From NCBI GenBank assembly GCA_026014465.1, contig JAOZID010000004.1:1-64000 (forward strand): a stretch of DNA of 64,000 nt, written 5' to 3'. The notes beneath the pieces are model-generated. The model searched no databases, was not told where the DNA came from, and saw nothing but the letters and a program-made list of their open reading frames with translations. The stretch is from Candidatus Bathyarchaeota archaeon (GTDB lineage Archaea > Thermoproteota > Bathyarchaeia > Bathyarchaeales > Bathycorpusculaceae). Within the stretch, counting starts at the first letter, position 1, and each line of letters starts with the position of its first letter. This document shows, piece by piece, positions 35,121 to 43,775 of the stretch. A program made the translations under genes and the position numbers.

Positions 35121-35221
35121 GTTGGGGCTGAATGGGCTCTGATATTGATAATGCATTAGCAGCATCATCATTAAACGGTTCATTTTCTCTTTCCTATTTG
35201 GGTTCAGAGCCTCAGTAAACC
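35121..35221. other. Structured element downstream of propeller gene 2
   Basis: CTG (35128-35130) and GGGCTCTGA (35134-35142) pair with TCAGAGCCT (35204-35212) and CAG (35213-35215). The distal G-C pair of copy 1 is A-T here and one G-C is G-T, so base pairing is kept while sequence changes. GTT/AAC may extend the stem. The loop shares TAATGC and CAGCA words with copy 1. Confidence 0.5.
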
Positions 35222-35327
35222 CTTTCTTTCTGTTGATTACTGTTTGAATTCGCAAAATGTTCTTTGATTGATGGCTGTTAAAAGAAGCAGCTTGAAAAAA
35301 GAGGTGTGGTTTGTGTTGGTTTAACTG

Positions 35328-35816
35328 TTAGGGTTGAGCGGCTTTTGAGTTTTTGAATGCTCTGGTGTACATGTTGGCTGATACGCCTGCGACTAAGCCG
35401 CCTATGGGGTCGTTGGTTAGGGCGCCTAATGTTTTGAGTATGCCGGGTTTGGCTTGGTCGAAGCGGACGAATTCGAATACGCCTTTGGAGCCTGCGATGT
35501 AGTCGGCTACTGCTATTCCGATGAGTTCGTCTGCTACTAAGCCGGGTTTTCCGTCAAAGCGTTCTAAGGTTAAGCCGGGGATTCTTTCGGCTTCGGCTTC
35601 TTTTTGCAGCAAAAACGCTCCCGTGATAAGCGTGGAAACATTTACGTCCGAGAGGGCATCCAAAAACTCGTCAGTTAGGACTTCTTCGGCTTTCTCTTTG
35701 GTTTCCACGCCGGGGTGAGGAACATAAAATTCTAATGCGCAATCCAGCAGTTCACGCAACCCAATGCCGTGTTTTTCCAAAAACTTTAGCAGTGCGGGCT
35801 TAGTTGTCTGGTTCAT
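35328..35816 (-). CDS. cobZ: Alpha-ribazole phosphatase CobZ (PgpA-like)
   Basis: 162 aa from the ATG at 35816. LRELLDCALEFYVPHPGVETKEKAEE and GLVADELIGIAVADYIAGSKGVFEFVRFDQAKPGIL, then NDPIGGLVAG, match the PgpA-like family that in archaea includes CobZ, which removes phosphate from alpha-ribazole phosphate or adenosylcobalamin phosphate. The alternative, a phosphatidylglycerophosphatase, is less likely beside BtuFCD, CobT, CobS and CobY. It stands on the minus strand, divergent from btuF. Confidence 0.75.
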   Translation of the reverse strand: MNQTTKPALLKFLEKHGIGLRELLDCALEFYVPHPGVETKEKAEEVLTDEFLDALSDVNVSTLITGAFLLQKEAEAERIPGLTLERFDGKPGLVADELIGIAVADYIAGSKGVFEFVRFDQAKPGILKTLGALTNDPIGGLVAGVSANMYTRAFKNSKAAQP

Positions 35817-35923
35817 CTTTATCAACGCATCAGTAAATACAAGGTTTTTCTTAAGCCTTACGCACCCAACGCCGCTCTAAATCCACGTAACACCATGCTT
35901 CTTTTTCGGATTTTTGTGCAATG

Positions 35924-35931
35924 TTTATATT
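35924..35931 (+). promoter_or_regulatory. TATA box of the btuFCD operon
   Basis: TTTATATT, 49 nt before the GTG start of btuF, predicts a leader of about 25 nt with AGAGG at 35968-35972, 7 nt before the start. No cobalamin riboswitch can be recognised in this short leader. Confidence 0.5.
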
Positions 35932-35979
35932 TTCAAAGTGGGATGGATAATCCGTTCTATCTGAAGAAGAGGAAAAACC

Positions 35980-36966
35980 GTGACGAAAAATACCCGTTTG
36001 TACGTAACCGCCATAGCAGTTATTGTTGTTGTAGCTGTGGTTGGTGTTGGAACTTTCTTGTTGTATCAAGGGCAAGACCCTACTGGCGACACTGGCGCTC
36101 CTGTTGCCACTTTGACAGATAACACTGGATATGTCTTGAATTTAACCGAGTACCCAGAGCGCATAGTTTCTTTGGCTCCAGCTAACACTCAGATACTCTT
36201 CGCCGTAGGAGCAGGCGACAACGTAGTGGGCGTAACCGACTACTGCAATTACCCCTACGACTTCTCAGCTTGGGTAGAAGCAGGCAACATGTCAAGCATA
36301 GGCAACTACTTCAACCCTAACATTGAACCCATCGTGGACTTGAACCCTGACCTGGTTCTTGCAAGCTTAGGAAGCATCGACGTAGTTGACCAACTTCGCG
36401 ACCTAGGCTACAATGTTTTAACCCTCAACCCCCCAGACCTAAACGGCGTGCTTGACAACGTCATCTTAGTAGGACAAGCCACAAACCACGAAAACCAAGC
36501 AACCACCCTAGTCAACGAACTGCAGCAAAGAATCGACACCGTTGAAACCGCACTGCAAGACACAACAACCACCCCAAAAGTCTACATTGAAATCTGGAGT
36601 GACCCCTACACCAGCGCCGGCAAAGACACCGCCATCAACGAATTAATCAAACTCGCAGGCGGACAAAACATCTTCGAAAACGCAACCAACCCCTACCCAC
36701 AAGTCAGCTCCGAAGCCATAATCGAACAAAACCCCGACATCATCATCTTCCCAACATCCATGGGTGAAGACGCTTTCTGGGGCAGCTTTGATGAAGTATC
36801 ACACCGCGATGGATGGAGCAACATACCCGCCATACAAAACAACGACCTCTACACCATAAACGGCGACCTAATCAACCAGCCAGGACCACGCCAAGTAGAC
36901 GCCCTAGAAGCTCTCGCACAGATAATTCACCCTGAACTCTGCGGCGAATACACAGGCACCACCTAA
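35980..36966 (+). CDS. btuF: Cobalamin-type ABC transporter substrate-binding protein
   Basis: 328 aa. N-terminal membrane anchor (~8-29), a short linker, then a helical-backbone periplasmic-binding domain: RIVSLAPANTQILFAVGAGDNVVGVTDYCNYP, VDLNPDLVLAS, EIWSDPYTSAGKDTAINELIKLAGG. The fold also serves iron-siderophore uptake, but the neighbouring cobamide genes favour corrinoids. First gene of the btuFCD operon. Confidence 0.82.
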   Translation: MTKNTRLYVTAIAVIVVVAVVGVGTFLLYQGQDPTGDTGAPVATLTDNTGYVLNLTEYPERIVSLAPANTQILFAVGAGDNVVGVTDYCNYPYDFSAWVEAGNMSSIGNYFNPNIEPIVDLNPDLVLASLGSIDVVDQLRDLGYNVLTLNPPDLNGVLDNVILVGQATNHENQATTLVNELQQRIDTVETALQDTTTTPKVYIEIWSDPYTSAGKDTAINELIKLAGGQNIFENATNPYPQVSSEAIIEQNPDIIIFPTSMGEDAFWGSFDEVSHRDGWSNIPAIQNNDLYTINGDLINQPGPRQVDALEALAQIIHPELCGEYTGTT

Positions 36967-37004
36967 ACCTACTTCTTTTCTTTTTGTTGTTTGGAGAAAA
37001 AATC

Positions 37005-38090
37005 TTGGAGCCCCGAAAACCCGCAAGCTCTACACGTACTTCCCGATGGAAACTTCATTTCCTATTGCTTATTTTGCTCTTCGTAGTTGTCGTCTTCATA
37101 TCTTTGAATTTTGGTTTCTCCCAAATTCCCCTTCCCGACGTTTCCCAGATACTGCTCAAAAACATCCCAGGAATAGGTGGAAGCATTCAACTTACTGATT
37201 TTCAAGCCCTCAAAGAACCTATAATCATGGCGATTCGTTTGCCCAGAATTCTGTGCGGTGCTTTGGTGGGGGCGGCTTTGGCTGCTTCAGGAACCATCTA
37301 TCAGGGCATGTTCCGAAACCCCATGGCTGACCCCTTTGTTATCGGTGCCTCTCAGGGCGCAGCGTTAGGTGCCGCAATCGCTATTGTTTTGGGCGTGGGC
37401 ACCTCTGTTTTTGGTTCTAGCGCAATTCCTGTTTTCGCGTTTTTGGGTTGCATAACTTCCGTGCTTATTGTGTACTCTATATCGCGCATCGGTTCGCGTG
37501 TTCCTATAACTACGTTGTTGCTTTCAGGTATCGCCATTGGTCTCTTCGAATTAGCTATAGTTACTTACCTGCAGACCATCGCAGGCGAGAAGCTGGGTCC
37601 TTTGACGTTTTGGATAATTGGCAGCTTAAGCTCTTCACGCATAACATGGGGCGGCTTACTAAGCATCCTACCCTTCGTCGTGGTAGGCATCATCATAACT
37701 TATCTTTACTCGCGTGACCTAAACATTTTTACTTTAGGAGAAGACCAAGCCCAGCACTTGGGCATTAACTTGGAGCGAACAAAACTGATTCTGCTAATCA
37801 CAGGAGCATTCATGACCGCAGCAGCTGTTTCCATTAGCGGCTTGATTGGGTTTATCGGCTTAATGATTCCGCACCTGACCCGCCTGCTGGTAGGTCCCGA
37901 CCACCGCGTTTTATTGCCCGCGTCGGTGCTGCTGGGCGCCTCCTTCTTGGTGCTGTGTGACGGCGTGGCAAGGTTGCTTACGTCTCCTTCTTCTCCCAGT
38001 GAAGTGCCAGTGGGCGTGATAACGGTTGTTTGCGGAGTGAGCTTCTTCTTGTTTTTGCTGCGGCGAAAGAAAAGGGTGGATGCGTTTTGA
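37005..38090 (+). CDS. btuC: Cobalamin-type ABC transporter permease
   Basis: 361 aa FecCD/BtuC-family permease with about ten membrane helices. Landmarks are LPRILCGALVGAALAASGTIYQGMFRNPMADPFVIGASQGAALGA and SGLIGFIGLMIPHLTRLLVGPDHR, the latter being the cytoplasmic coupling region. TTG at 37005 is chosen because TGGAGA at 36991-36996 sits ~8 nt upstream; the frame opens 21 bases earlier without a better site. Confidence 0.87.
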   Translation: MEPRKPASSTRTSRWKLHFLLLILLFVVVVFISLNFGFSQIPLPDVSQILLKNIPGIGGSIQLTDFQALKEPIIMAIRLPRILCGALVGAALAASGTIYQGMFRNPMADPFVIGASQGAALGAAIAIVLGVGTSVFGSSAIPVFAFLGCITSVLIVYSISRIGSRVPITTLLLSGIAIGLFELAIVTYLQTIAGEKLGPLTFWIIGSLSSSRITWGGLLSILPFVVVGIIITYLYSRDLNIFTLGEDQAQHLGINLERTKLILLITGAFMTAAAVSISGLIGFIGLMIPHLTRLLVGPDHRVLLPASVLLGASFLVLCDGVARLLTSPSSPSEVPVGVITVVCGVSFFLFLLRRKKRVDAF

Positions 38091-38112
38091 GAGGTGAACA
38101 GCTCTGGTAAAC

Positions 38113-39426
38113 TTGAAAATTGAGGGTGTCTCCTGCTTCTATGACTCTGTCAAAGTGCTCGAAGACGTCTGTTTATCCGTGGAGACAGGTACGTTCTTGG
38201 GCATTTTAGGTCCTAACGGCTCAGGGAAAACTACGCTGCTCAAAAGCATCAGCCGCGTCCTCAAACCCCAAAAAGGCGCGATTTTGCTTGACGACTCAGA
38301 CGTGTACCAAATGAAAACCTCTGAAGCCGCCAAAAACATGGCAGTTGTCCCCCAAGACAGCTCCATCACGTTTAGCTTCAAAGCCTTAGACATCGTACTT
38401 ATGGGGCGCACCCCGCATCTGTCACGTTTTGAAACCGAAGGCGACAAAGACCTCGCCATAGCACGACAAGCCATGGAGTACACGGGAACATGGCACCTAG
38501 CCGACCGTCTAGTCACTGAGCTTAGCGGCGGAGAACGCCAAAGAGTAATCATAGCACGTGCCCTAACCCAGCAACCAAAAATCCTGCTCCTTGACGAACC
38601 CACCAGCCACCTAGACATTTGCAACCAACTCGAAATCATGGACCTGCTCAAACACCTATGCAAAGAACAAAAACTGCTAATCATCGGCGTCTTCCACGAC
38701 TTCAACCTCGCCGCACGCTACTGCGACTCCATAATCCTTCTCAAAGACGGCAAAATCGTAGACGCAGGCAAAACCGCAAACACCCTAAACAGCGAAAACA
38801 TCCAAAAAGTCTTTGGCATAGACACTATCGTAAACCGCCACCCCGTAACTGATTTGCCCTACGTCATACCCATCTCTAAACCCAAAGACCAAAAACGCAA
38901 AAACATACGAGTGCACCTGATTTGCGGCGCAGGAACAGGCAGTATGCTCATGAAAATCCTCACCGACGCAGGCTACACCGTAACAGCAGGCGTCTTGAAC
39001 CAGCTAGATACTGACCATGAATCCGCCTTGTCGCTGGGTGTAGAGATGGCAAGTGAAGCTCCCCTCTCGCCTATAACGGATGCGGCGCATGAAGCTAACT
39101 TGGAGTTAATTGCCAAGGCAAACGCCGTGATTCTAACATCGGTTCCTTTTGGCTGGGGCAACCTTCGCAATTTAGAAGCCGCACAGTTCGCGTTAAAACG
39201 CGGAGTTTTGACGTTTGTGGTTGACCGTGTCCCCGTGAAGGACCGCGATTTCACGAAGGGAAAAGCTTCAAAGTTGTTTTCGGAGTTAGAGGCGTTGGGG
39301 GCTGTGTTTGTGGGTGGTCAGGAGGAGATTTTAGAGTTGCTAAACGTGTCTGAGGATAAGCTTAAGGCAGCAAAGGTGTCTTCAAAAGATGTGCTTGCCC
39401 ACCTTAAACCCAAAAAGGGAACTTAA
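38113..39426 (+). CDS. btuD: Cobalamin-type ABC transporter ATPase with extra C-terminal domain
   Basis: 437 aa. Residues ~1-250 are an ABC ATPase: LGPNGSGKTTLLKSI (Walker A), LSGGERQRVIIARAL (signature) and ILLLDEPTSHLD (Walker B). Residues ~265-437 form a separate Rossmann-like domain starting VHLICGAGTGSMLMKILTDAGYTVTAG, with TSVPFGWGNLRNLEAA and VVDRVPVKDRDFTKG. This tail is absent from bacterial BtuD. It may bind a nucleotide or regulate transport. The start is TTG with a weak upstream site. Confidence 0.82.
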   Translation: MKIEGVSCFYDSVKVLEDVCLSVETGTFLGILGPNGSGKTTLLKSISRVLKPQKGAILLDDSDVYQMKTSEAAKNMAVVPQDSSITFSFKALDIVLMGRTPHLSRFETEGDKDLAIARQAMEYTGTWHLADRLVTELSGGERQRVIIARALTQQPKILLLDEPTSHLDICNQLEIMDLLKHLCKEQKLLIIGVFHDFNLAARYCDSIILLKDGKIVDAGKTANTLNSENIQKVFGIDTIVNRHPVTDLPYVIPISKPKDQKRKNIRVHLICGAGTGSMLMKILTDAGYTVTAGVLNQLDTDHESALSLGVEMASEAPLSPITDAAHEANLELIAKANAVILTSVPFGWGNLRNLEAAQFALKRGVLTFVVDRVPVKDRDFTKGKASKLFSELEALGAVFVGGQEEILELLNVSEDKLKAAKVSSKDVLAHLKPKKGT

Positions 39427-39477
39427 AGAAAGTCATATAACTGACAAACAAAAACAAACAGGAAGAGGATGTATTAG

Positions 39478-40158
39478 ATGAAAGTTGTAGTTTCTTGGAG
39501 TGGAGGAAAAGATAGCTGTTTTGCTCTGTATAAAGCGTTGGAGGACGGCTTGGAAGTTGTTAGTCTTTTGACTTTTATGAAGAGTGATGAGCAGTCGAAT
39601 TTCCATGGAATAAACGCGAAGATTTTGGATGAGCAAGCTTTGTCTCTTGGTTTTCCGTTGGCGAAATGCGTGACAACCCCTGAAGGTTACGAGGAGCAGT
39701 TCAAAGAGGCACTAAGCGGGTTCAAAGAAAAAGGCGCGGAAGGCTTGGTAACTGGCGACATATACGAGGTCTCAGGGCATGAAGAACGCTGGCTAGAACG
39801 CATGTGCCGCGAAGTAGACCTAAAACCCATACGTCCCCTCTGGCAAGCAGACACCAAACAACTCTTCAAAGAATTCATAGACGCAGGCTTTAACGCAACC
39901 GTCGTACGCACCAACCCCAAAGCCCTAACCACAGATTGGCTAGGCAGACAACTCAACAACCAGTTCCTAGAAGACATCCTAAAACTCGACAACGTCGACC
40001 CCTGCGGCGAAGGCGGCGAATACCACACCGTCATGACCGACGGCCCCAACTTCAAAAACCGCATAAACCTCATAGACACCAAAAAACAAACCGTAGATGG
40101 TTTTGGACGACTAGAAATCATGGGGTTCACGGTTACACCCAAACAGGGGCAACAGTAA
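39478..40158 (+). CDS. DUF71/COG2102 ATP-binding protein, likely B12-salvage subgroup
   Basis: 226 aa. VVVSWSGGKDSCFALYKAL is the PP-loop ATP-pyrophosphatase motif, followed by LVTGDIYEVSGHEERW, GRQLNNQFLEDI and DPCGEGGEYHTVMTDGP. The family includes diphthamide synthetase Dph6. Comparative genomics has predicted that a second subgroup serves B12 salvage. Position between btuD and cobT supports the latter here; the two roles cannot be separated by sequence reading alone. Confidence 0.8.
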   Translation: MKVVVSWSGGKDSCFALYKALEDGLEVVSLLTFMKSDEQSNFHGINAKILDEQALSLGFPLAKCVTTPEGYEEQFKEALSGFKEKGAEGLVTGDIYEVSGHEERWLERMCREVDLKPIRPLWQADTKQLFKEFIDAGFNATVVRTNPKALTTDWLGRQLNNQFLEDILKLDNVDPCGEGGEYHTVMTDGPNFKNRINLIDTKKQTVDGFGRLEIMGFTVTPKQGQQ

Positions 40159-40159
40159 C

Positions 40160-41263
40160 ATGGCAGCCGTCTCTGGCGTGTTAACTGCCCAAAACCAGCC
40201 CAAAGCACAGGCGTTCCTGAAGCAAATCCAAGGCAAAAAAGCGCAGTTCATACTAACCATAGCCACCACTGAAACCGCTAAAATCTCTGGCATATCCGCC
40301 GCGGGCAAACACCCTGAATTCACCGACTACACCCCACCCGCCGACGCTGAACTGCTCTTGCTTGGCAAATGCAAATGCATAAACGGTGTCCCAGTCACGC
40401 CAGACGGCATCCCAACCCCCGCCCTCATCGCCATGTCCGCCCTAAAAGCGGCTGATATCCCCGTTTTGATAGCCAGTGGCGGTTTGCAAATCAAGCCCCA
40501 AGTTCCCTACCTAGAGTTAGGCGGTAGCCCTGGCAGAGATATCCAAACAGGCAACGCCGTAGATAACGCTGCAGAAGTTATCGAACGCGCAAAACTGGCA
40601 GGTGAGCACTTGGCAAAATCTGCGGATTACTTGGTAATTGGCGAGAGCATCCCTGGCGGAACAACCACCGCTTTGGGCGTTTTATCTGCCATGGGCATAA
40701 ATGCTAAAGGGAAAGTCAGCAGCAGTCTCCCCGATAATCCCCATGACCTAAAAAACCAAGCCGTACAAAAAGGGTTAGCCGCGGCAGGCATAGGCTTTGG
40801 AGGCTTTGCCAAGGAGCCTGTAAAGGCGATTTCGTGTCTGGGCGACCCCATGATGGCGGCGTTTGCAGGGCTGGTTTTGGGTGCGGCTCCGCAGGTTCCC
40901 GTGTTGATGGCTGGGGGCACACAGATGACCTCTGTCTTAGCTGCAGTTAACGCCTTAAACCCCAAAGTCCTGTGCAACATAGCCGTAGGCACGACTCGTT
41001 GGGTTCTAAACGATACGTCCTCAGACATCCAAGGCATAATCGCGCAAATTTCGCCTGAGGTTCCCGTTTTGGCGGCGGATTTGAATTTTGGTGCGTCACG
41101 GTTTGACGGGTTAAAAGCTTACGAGCAAGGCATAGTCAAAGAAGGCGTAGGCGCAGGCGGAACCTCCATAGCCGCCATGGCAAAATACGAAGGCGCCATA
41201 ACCACCAATACCCTGCTAAGCGACATAGAAAAAAACTATGCTGCCCTTATGAACTTAAAGTGA
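40160..41263 (+). CDS. cobT: Nicotinate-nucleotide:base phosphoribosyltransferase (archaeal CobT)
   Basis: 367 aa. Archaeal-type CobT: QFILTIATTETAKISGISAAG, LELGGSPGRDIQTGNAVDNA, GESIPGGTTTALGVLSAMG and AGGTQMTSVLAAVNAL. It activates the lower-ligand base to alpha-ribazole phosphate from nicotinate mononucleotide. ATG lies one base after the DUF71 stop, in a continuous operon with the DUF71 gene, CobS copy 2 and CobY copy 2. Confidence 0.9.
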   Translation: MAAVSGVLTAQNQPKAQAFLKQIQGKKAQFILTIATTETAKISGISAAGKHPEFTDYTPPADAELLLLGKCKCINGVPVTPDGIPTPALIAMSALKAADIPVLIASGGLQIKPQVPYLELGGSPGRDIQTGNAVDNAAEVIERAKLAGEHLAKSADYLVIGESIPGGTTTALGVLSAMGINAKGKVSSSLPDNPHDLKNQAVQKGLAAAGIGFGGFAKEPVKAISCLGDPMMAAFAGLVLGAAPQVPVLMAGGTQMTSVLAAVNALNPKVLCNIAVGTTRWVLNDTSSDIQGIIAQISPEVPVLAADLNFGASRFDGLKAYEQGIVKEGVGAGGTSIAAMAKYEGAITTNTLLSDIEKNYAALMNLK

Positions 41264-41269
41264 CCCAGC

Positions 41270-42037
41270 GTGTTTAAAGCCATAAAGAACCTGCTCGCGT
41301 TCCTAACCGTGATTCCCGTACGCATGGATATGGACTGCTTAGTGGATTCTGCACGGTACATGTACCTCTTCCCCCTCATCGGGGCACTTTTGGGGTTGCT
41401 GGCAGGCGCTTTTGGCTACGCAATGTTTTTGTTTCTTCCCGCTTCGGTCGCGGGGGCGTTAACGCTGGGCGTTTTGCTTCTCCTCACAGGCTTGCACCAC
41501 GCGGACGGTTTGCTGGATTTTGGCGACGCCATCATGTACCAAGGAACTGCTGAACGCAAAATCGAAATCATGCACGACCAACTCACAGGCGCAGGCGCAC
41601 TAGGCTTGGGCATTATGACCTACATAACAACGGCGATAGCTTTTGGGGAGCTGCAGCTTGGGCTTGTGATTCAAAGCGTAATCATCATCGAATTATGCGC
41701 TAAACTTGCCATGGTCGTCGGGGCACGGGCAGGAAAAGCCGCCCACAAAGGCATGAACTCCTCGTTCCTTGAGCAGATGCACGGCGCCAAAGGCAGCTTA
41801 CGCTTGATAGCAGCGGTTGCGTTGTCTTTGCTGGTCGCGGTTCCGCTCATGTGGCTCTCAGGCTTCCCCCTTGTGGGCTTTGCCGTGGTAGCGGCTTCAG
41901 TGCTCACGGGGTTAGTTATGGTTTTCATTTCGCACAAGCACTTCAAATGCATCACAGGCGACGTTTTAGGCGCAACCAACGAACTCACCCGCCTAGTCTG
42001 CACCATAGTTCTGCTCGCAACGGTGATGGCGCTATGA
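41270..42037 (+). CDS. cobS: Adenosylcobinamide-GDP ribazoletransferase (CobS), copy 2
   Basis: 255 aa membrane protein. LLAFLTVIPVRMD, YLFPLIGALLGLLAG and TGLHHADGLLDFGDAIM, with all three Asp of the DGLxDxxD motif present, followed by GAGALGLG. Normal family length. The GTG start is 6 bp after cobT. Of the two CobS copies this has the canonical active-site motif, so it is the better candidate for the main cobamide synthase. Confidence 0.9.
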   Translation: MFKAIKNLLAFLTVIPVRMDMDCLVDSARYMYLFPLIGALLGLLAGAFGYAMFLFLPASVAGALTLGVLLLLTGLHHADGLLDFGDAIMYQGTAERKIEIMHDQLTGAGALGLGIMTYITTAIAFGELQLGLVIQSVIIIELCAKLAMVVGARAGKAAHKGMNSSFLEQMHGAKGSLRLIAAVALSLLVAVPLMWLSGFPLVGFAVVAASVLTGLVMVFISHKHFKCITGDVLGATNELTRLVCTIVLLATVMAL

Positions 42038-42651
42038 CTGTAACGGCGCTTATCATGGCAGGCGGCAAAGGCACACGCATGGCACTTAAAACCGAAAAGC
42101 CCCTCATCCTCGTTGGCGGCAACCCCGTAATCGACCACGTCTTGTATGCGCTGCAAAACGCCAAAACCATCGACAACATCGCCGTAGCCATAACAGACAA
42201 CACCCCCAACACCACACAACACCTCCAAACACACTTCCCCCAAATCACCGTAGTCAAAACCCCTGGCAAAGAATACGTCTCCGACATGGGTAACGCCGTC
42301 AAACAACTAAACCTGCAAACCGTCATGGCAATCGCCGCCGACCTCCCCCTCATAACCAGCCAAGTCATAGACGAAATCATAACCGCATACTACAAATGCA
42401 ACAAACCCACCCTCGCCGTTGCCGTGCCCCAAGAAACCAAACGCAAATTAGGCATGGGCCTAGGCTACGCCTTCGAACACGACGGGCAACAAGTCGTCCC
42501 CGCAGGCATCAACATCATAGACGGCACAAAAATCGACGACGGCGAACTCGAACAAGCAGTCTACATCACCGACAAACCCCAAGTCGCCGTAAACATCAAC
42601 ACCACCCAAGAACTCCAAATCGCACAAAACCTCACCAAAAACCGCCAATAG
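42034..42651 (+). CDS. cobY: Adenosylcobinamide-phosphate guanylyltransferase (CobY), copy 2
   Basis: 205 aa. MTVTALIMAGGKGTRMALKT opens the nucleotide-binding fold, followed by EKPLILVGGNPVID, the metal-site IAADLPLITS and KLGMGLGYAF. ATG overlaps the CobS stop (ATGA). It matches copy 1 over its full length with moderate identity, including INTTQ.LQ.AQ near the C-terminus. The downstream half is extremely A/C-rich. It ends the cobT-cobS-cobY operon. Confidence 0.9.
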   Translation: MTVTALIMAGGKGTRMALKTEKPLILVGGNPVIDHVLYALQNAKTIDNIAVAITDNTPNTTQHLQTHFPQITVVKTPGKEYVSDMGNAVKQLNLQTVMAIAADLPLITSQVIDEIITAYYKCNKPTLAVAVPQETKRKLGMGLGYAFEHDGQQVVPAGINIIDGTKIDDGELEQAVYITDKPQVAVNINTTQELQIAQNLTKNRQ

Positions 42652-42694
42652 CACACATAATCGGTTCTTCTCCAAAACCCTCGTTTTCACCAAC

Positions 42695-42744
42695 CTATTT
42701 GGATGCTAATTTTAATTGTATGCAGAAAAGGGGGGAGGGGGTCT
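42695..42744. repeat. Dispersed C-rich motif, copy 2 (C-rich half inverted)
   Basis: ATTTGGATGCTAAT is followed by AATTGTATGCAGAAA and GGGGGGAGGGGGTCT. Read in reverse, the second half matches copy 1 at 315-370 (AGACCCCCTCCCCC, TTTCTGCATA). It lies after the stop of cobY copy 2 and before the end of a convergent gene. Confidence 0.55.
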
Positions 42745-42769
42745 AATGTTTTGGTGGAAAGAGTTGTTG

Positions 42770-43672
42770 TTAGTTGGGTTGGGTTAGGGTGAGTAGGGTG
42801 GCTTTGGCTGAGTATAGTCTGTTTTGAGCTTGTTCGTAGATTACTGATTTGCTGTTTTCGATGGCTTCTACGCTGATTTCGTAGCCGCGATGTATGGGCA
42901 TGTCATGCATGATGTAAGGCGTATTTTGCAGAAGTTCTTGGTTGATTTGGTAGGGCATCATTTGTTTGAGGCGTTGTTCTTTTTGTTTGGCAAAGCTGGG
43001 GTCGGTGAAGAATTCCATGTCAACCCACGTGTCAGTGTAAATAAAGTCCGCGGTGGAAACCGCTTCTTTTACGTCAAGGGTGCTGTTCCATAGTCCTGTT
43101 TGTTTGGCTTCTTCGAGCAGGGCTGGGTCGCGGGAGGCTTCGTTGAAAATTGGGGTGACGGTGGTTATTTTTGCGCCTGTTTTCGTACAAGCTTCAATTA
43201 GAGAGTTGCAGACGTTATTGTGAACGCCAATGTAAACTAGTTTGGCGTCTTTTAGGGTGCCGCGTTTTTCTTTCATGGTGATTAAATCGGCGATTGCTTG
43301 GCTGGGGTGGTACATTTCGTCGCAGCCGTTAATCACGGGCACTTGGGACGCTGCCATCATTTTTTGCAGGTCAGAGTTGTGCATTAGCCTTGCCATAATT
43401 AAGTCTACGTTACGCGACAAATACTGCACTTCATCGCCTATGTCTGATAAACCAAAATTGGAGCTTCGCCAATCCATGTATACGGCGTGTCCGCCTAGCT
43501 GGGTCATGGCGACTTCAAAGGAAACTCTAGTGCGGGTGCTTGTTTTCTGGAAAATCAAAGCGGCTGATTTGCCCTCCAACTCGCGAGCGTACTTTTTGGG
43601 GTTATGCTTGATGTCTATGCCCAAATCCACCAGTTCAACAAGCTCCCTGCTCGAAAGCTCCCTAAAGTTCAT
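42770..43672 (-). CDS. Ornithine-carbamoyltransferase-like protein with altered substrate motifs
   Basis: 300 aa from the ATG at 43672. The carbamoyl-phosphate domain is standard: FQKTSTRTRVSFE, with STRTR at 45-49, then HPSQAIADL. The amino-acid-side motifs differ from classical ornithine transcarbamylases. The usual SMG loop region reads TDTWVDMEFF, and the usual HCLP loop reads MHDMPIHRGYE. Carbamoyl phosphate binding is safe to infer; ornithine as acceptor is not. No arginine genes are nearby. It could be an ArgF variant or a transcarbamylase for another amine. Confidence 0.8.
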   Translation of the reverse strand: MNFRELSSRELVELVDLGIDIKHNPKKYARELEGKSAALIFQKTSTRTRVSFEVAMTQLGGHAVYMDWRSSNFGLSDIGDEVQYLSRNVDLIMARLMHNSDLQKMMAASQVPVINGCDEMYHPSQAIADLITMKEKRGTLKDAKLVYIGVHNNVCNSLIEACTKTGAKITTVTPIFNEASRDPALLEEAKQTGLWNSTLDVKEAVSTADFIYTDTWVDMEFFTDPSFAKQKEQRLKQMMPYQINQELLQNTPYIMHDMPIHRGYEISVEAIENSKSVIYEQAQNRLYSAKATLLTLTQPN

Positions 43673-43775
43673 CAAATGCACGGTAAATGACCTCACACAA
43701 AAACATGAAACCCCACACAGCAATTATAAGCTTGCGGGGAAACCTTATTCCCAATACACCATACGAGGACAGTTA

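Noticed and set aside
35832-35979. Cobalamin riboswitch before btuF
   Set aside because: The gap is short, the predicted leader is ~25 nt, and no conserved B12-box-like word was found.
42770-43775. Long N-terminal extension of dtdA from 43242
   Set aside because: The extension lies over the transcarbamylase-like gene in antisense, and DtdA family proteins begin at MILLVHS, which has its own GAGGA site.
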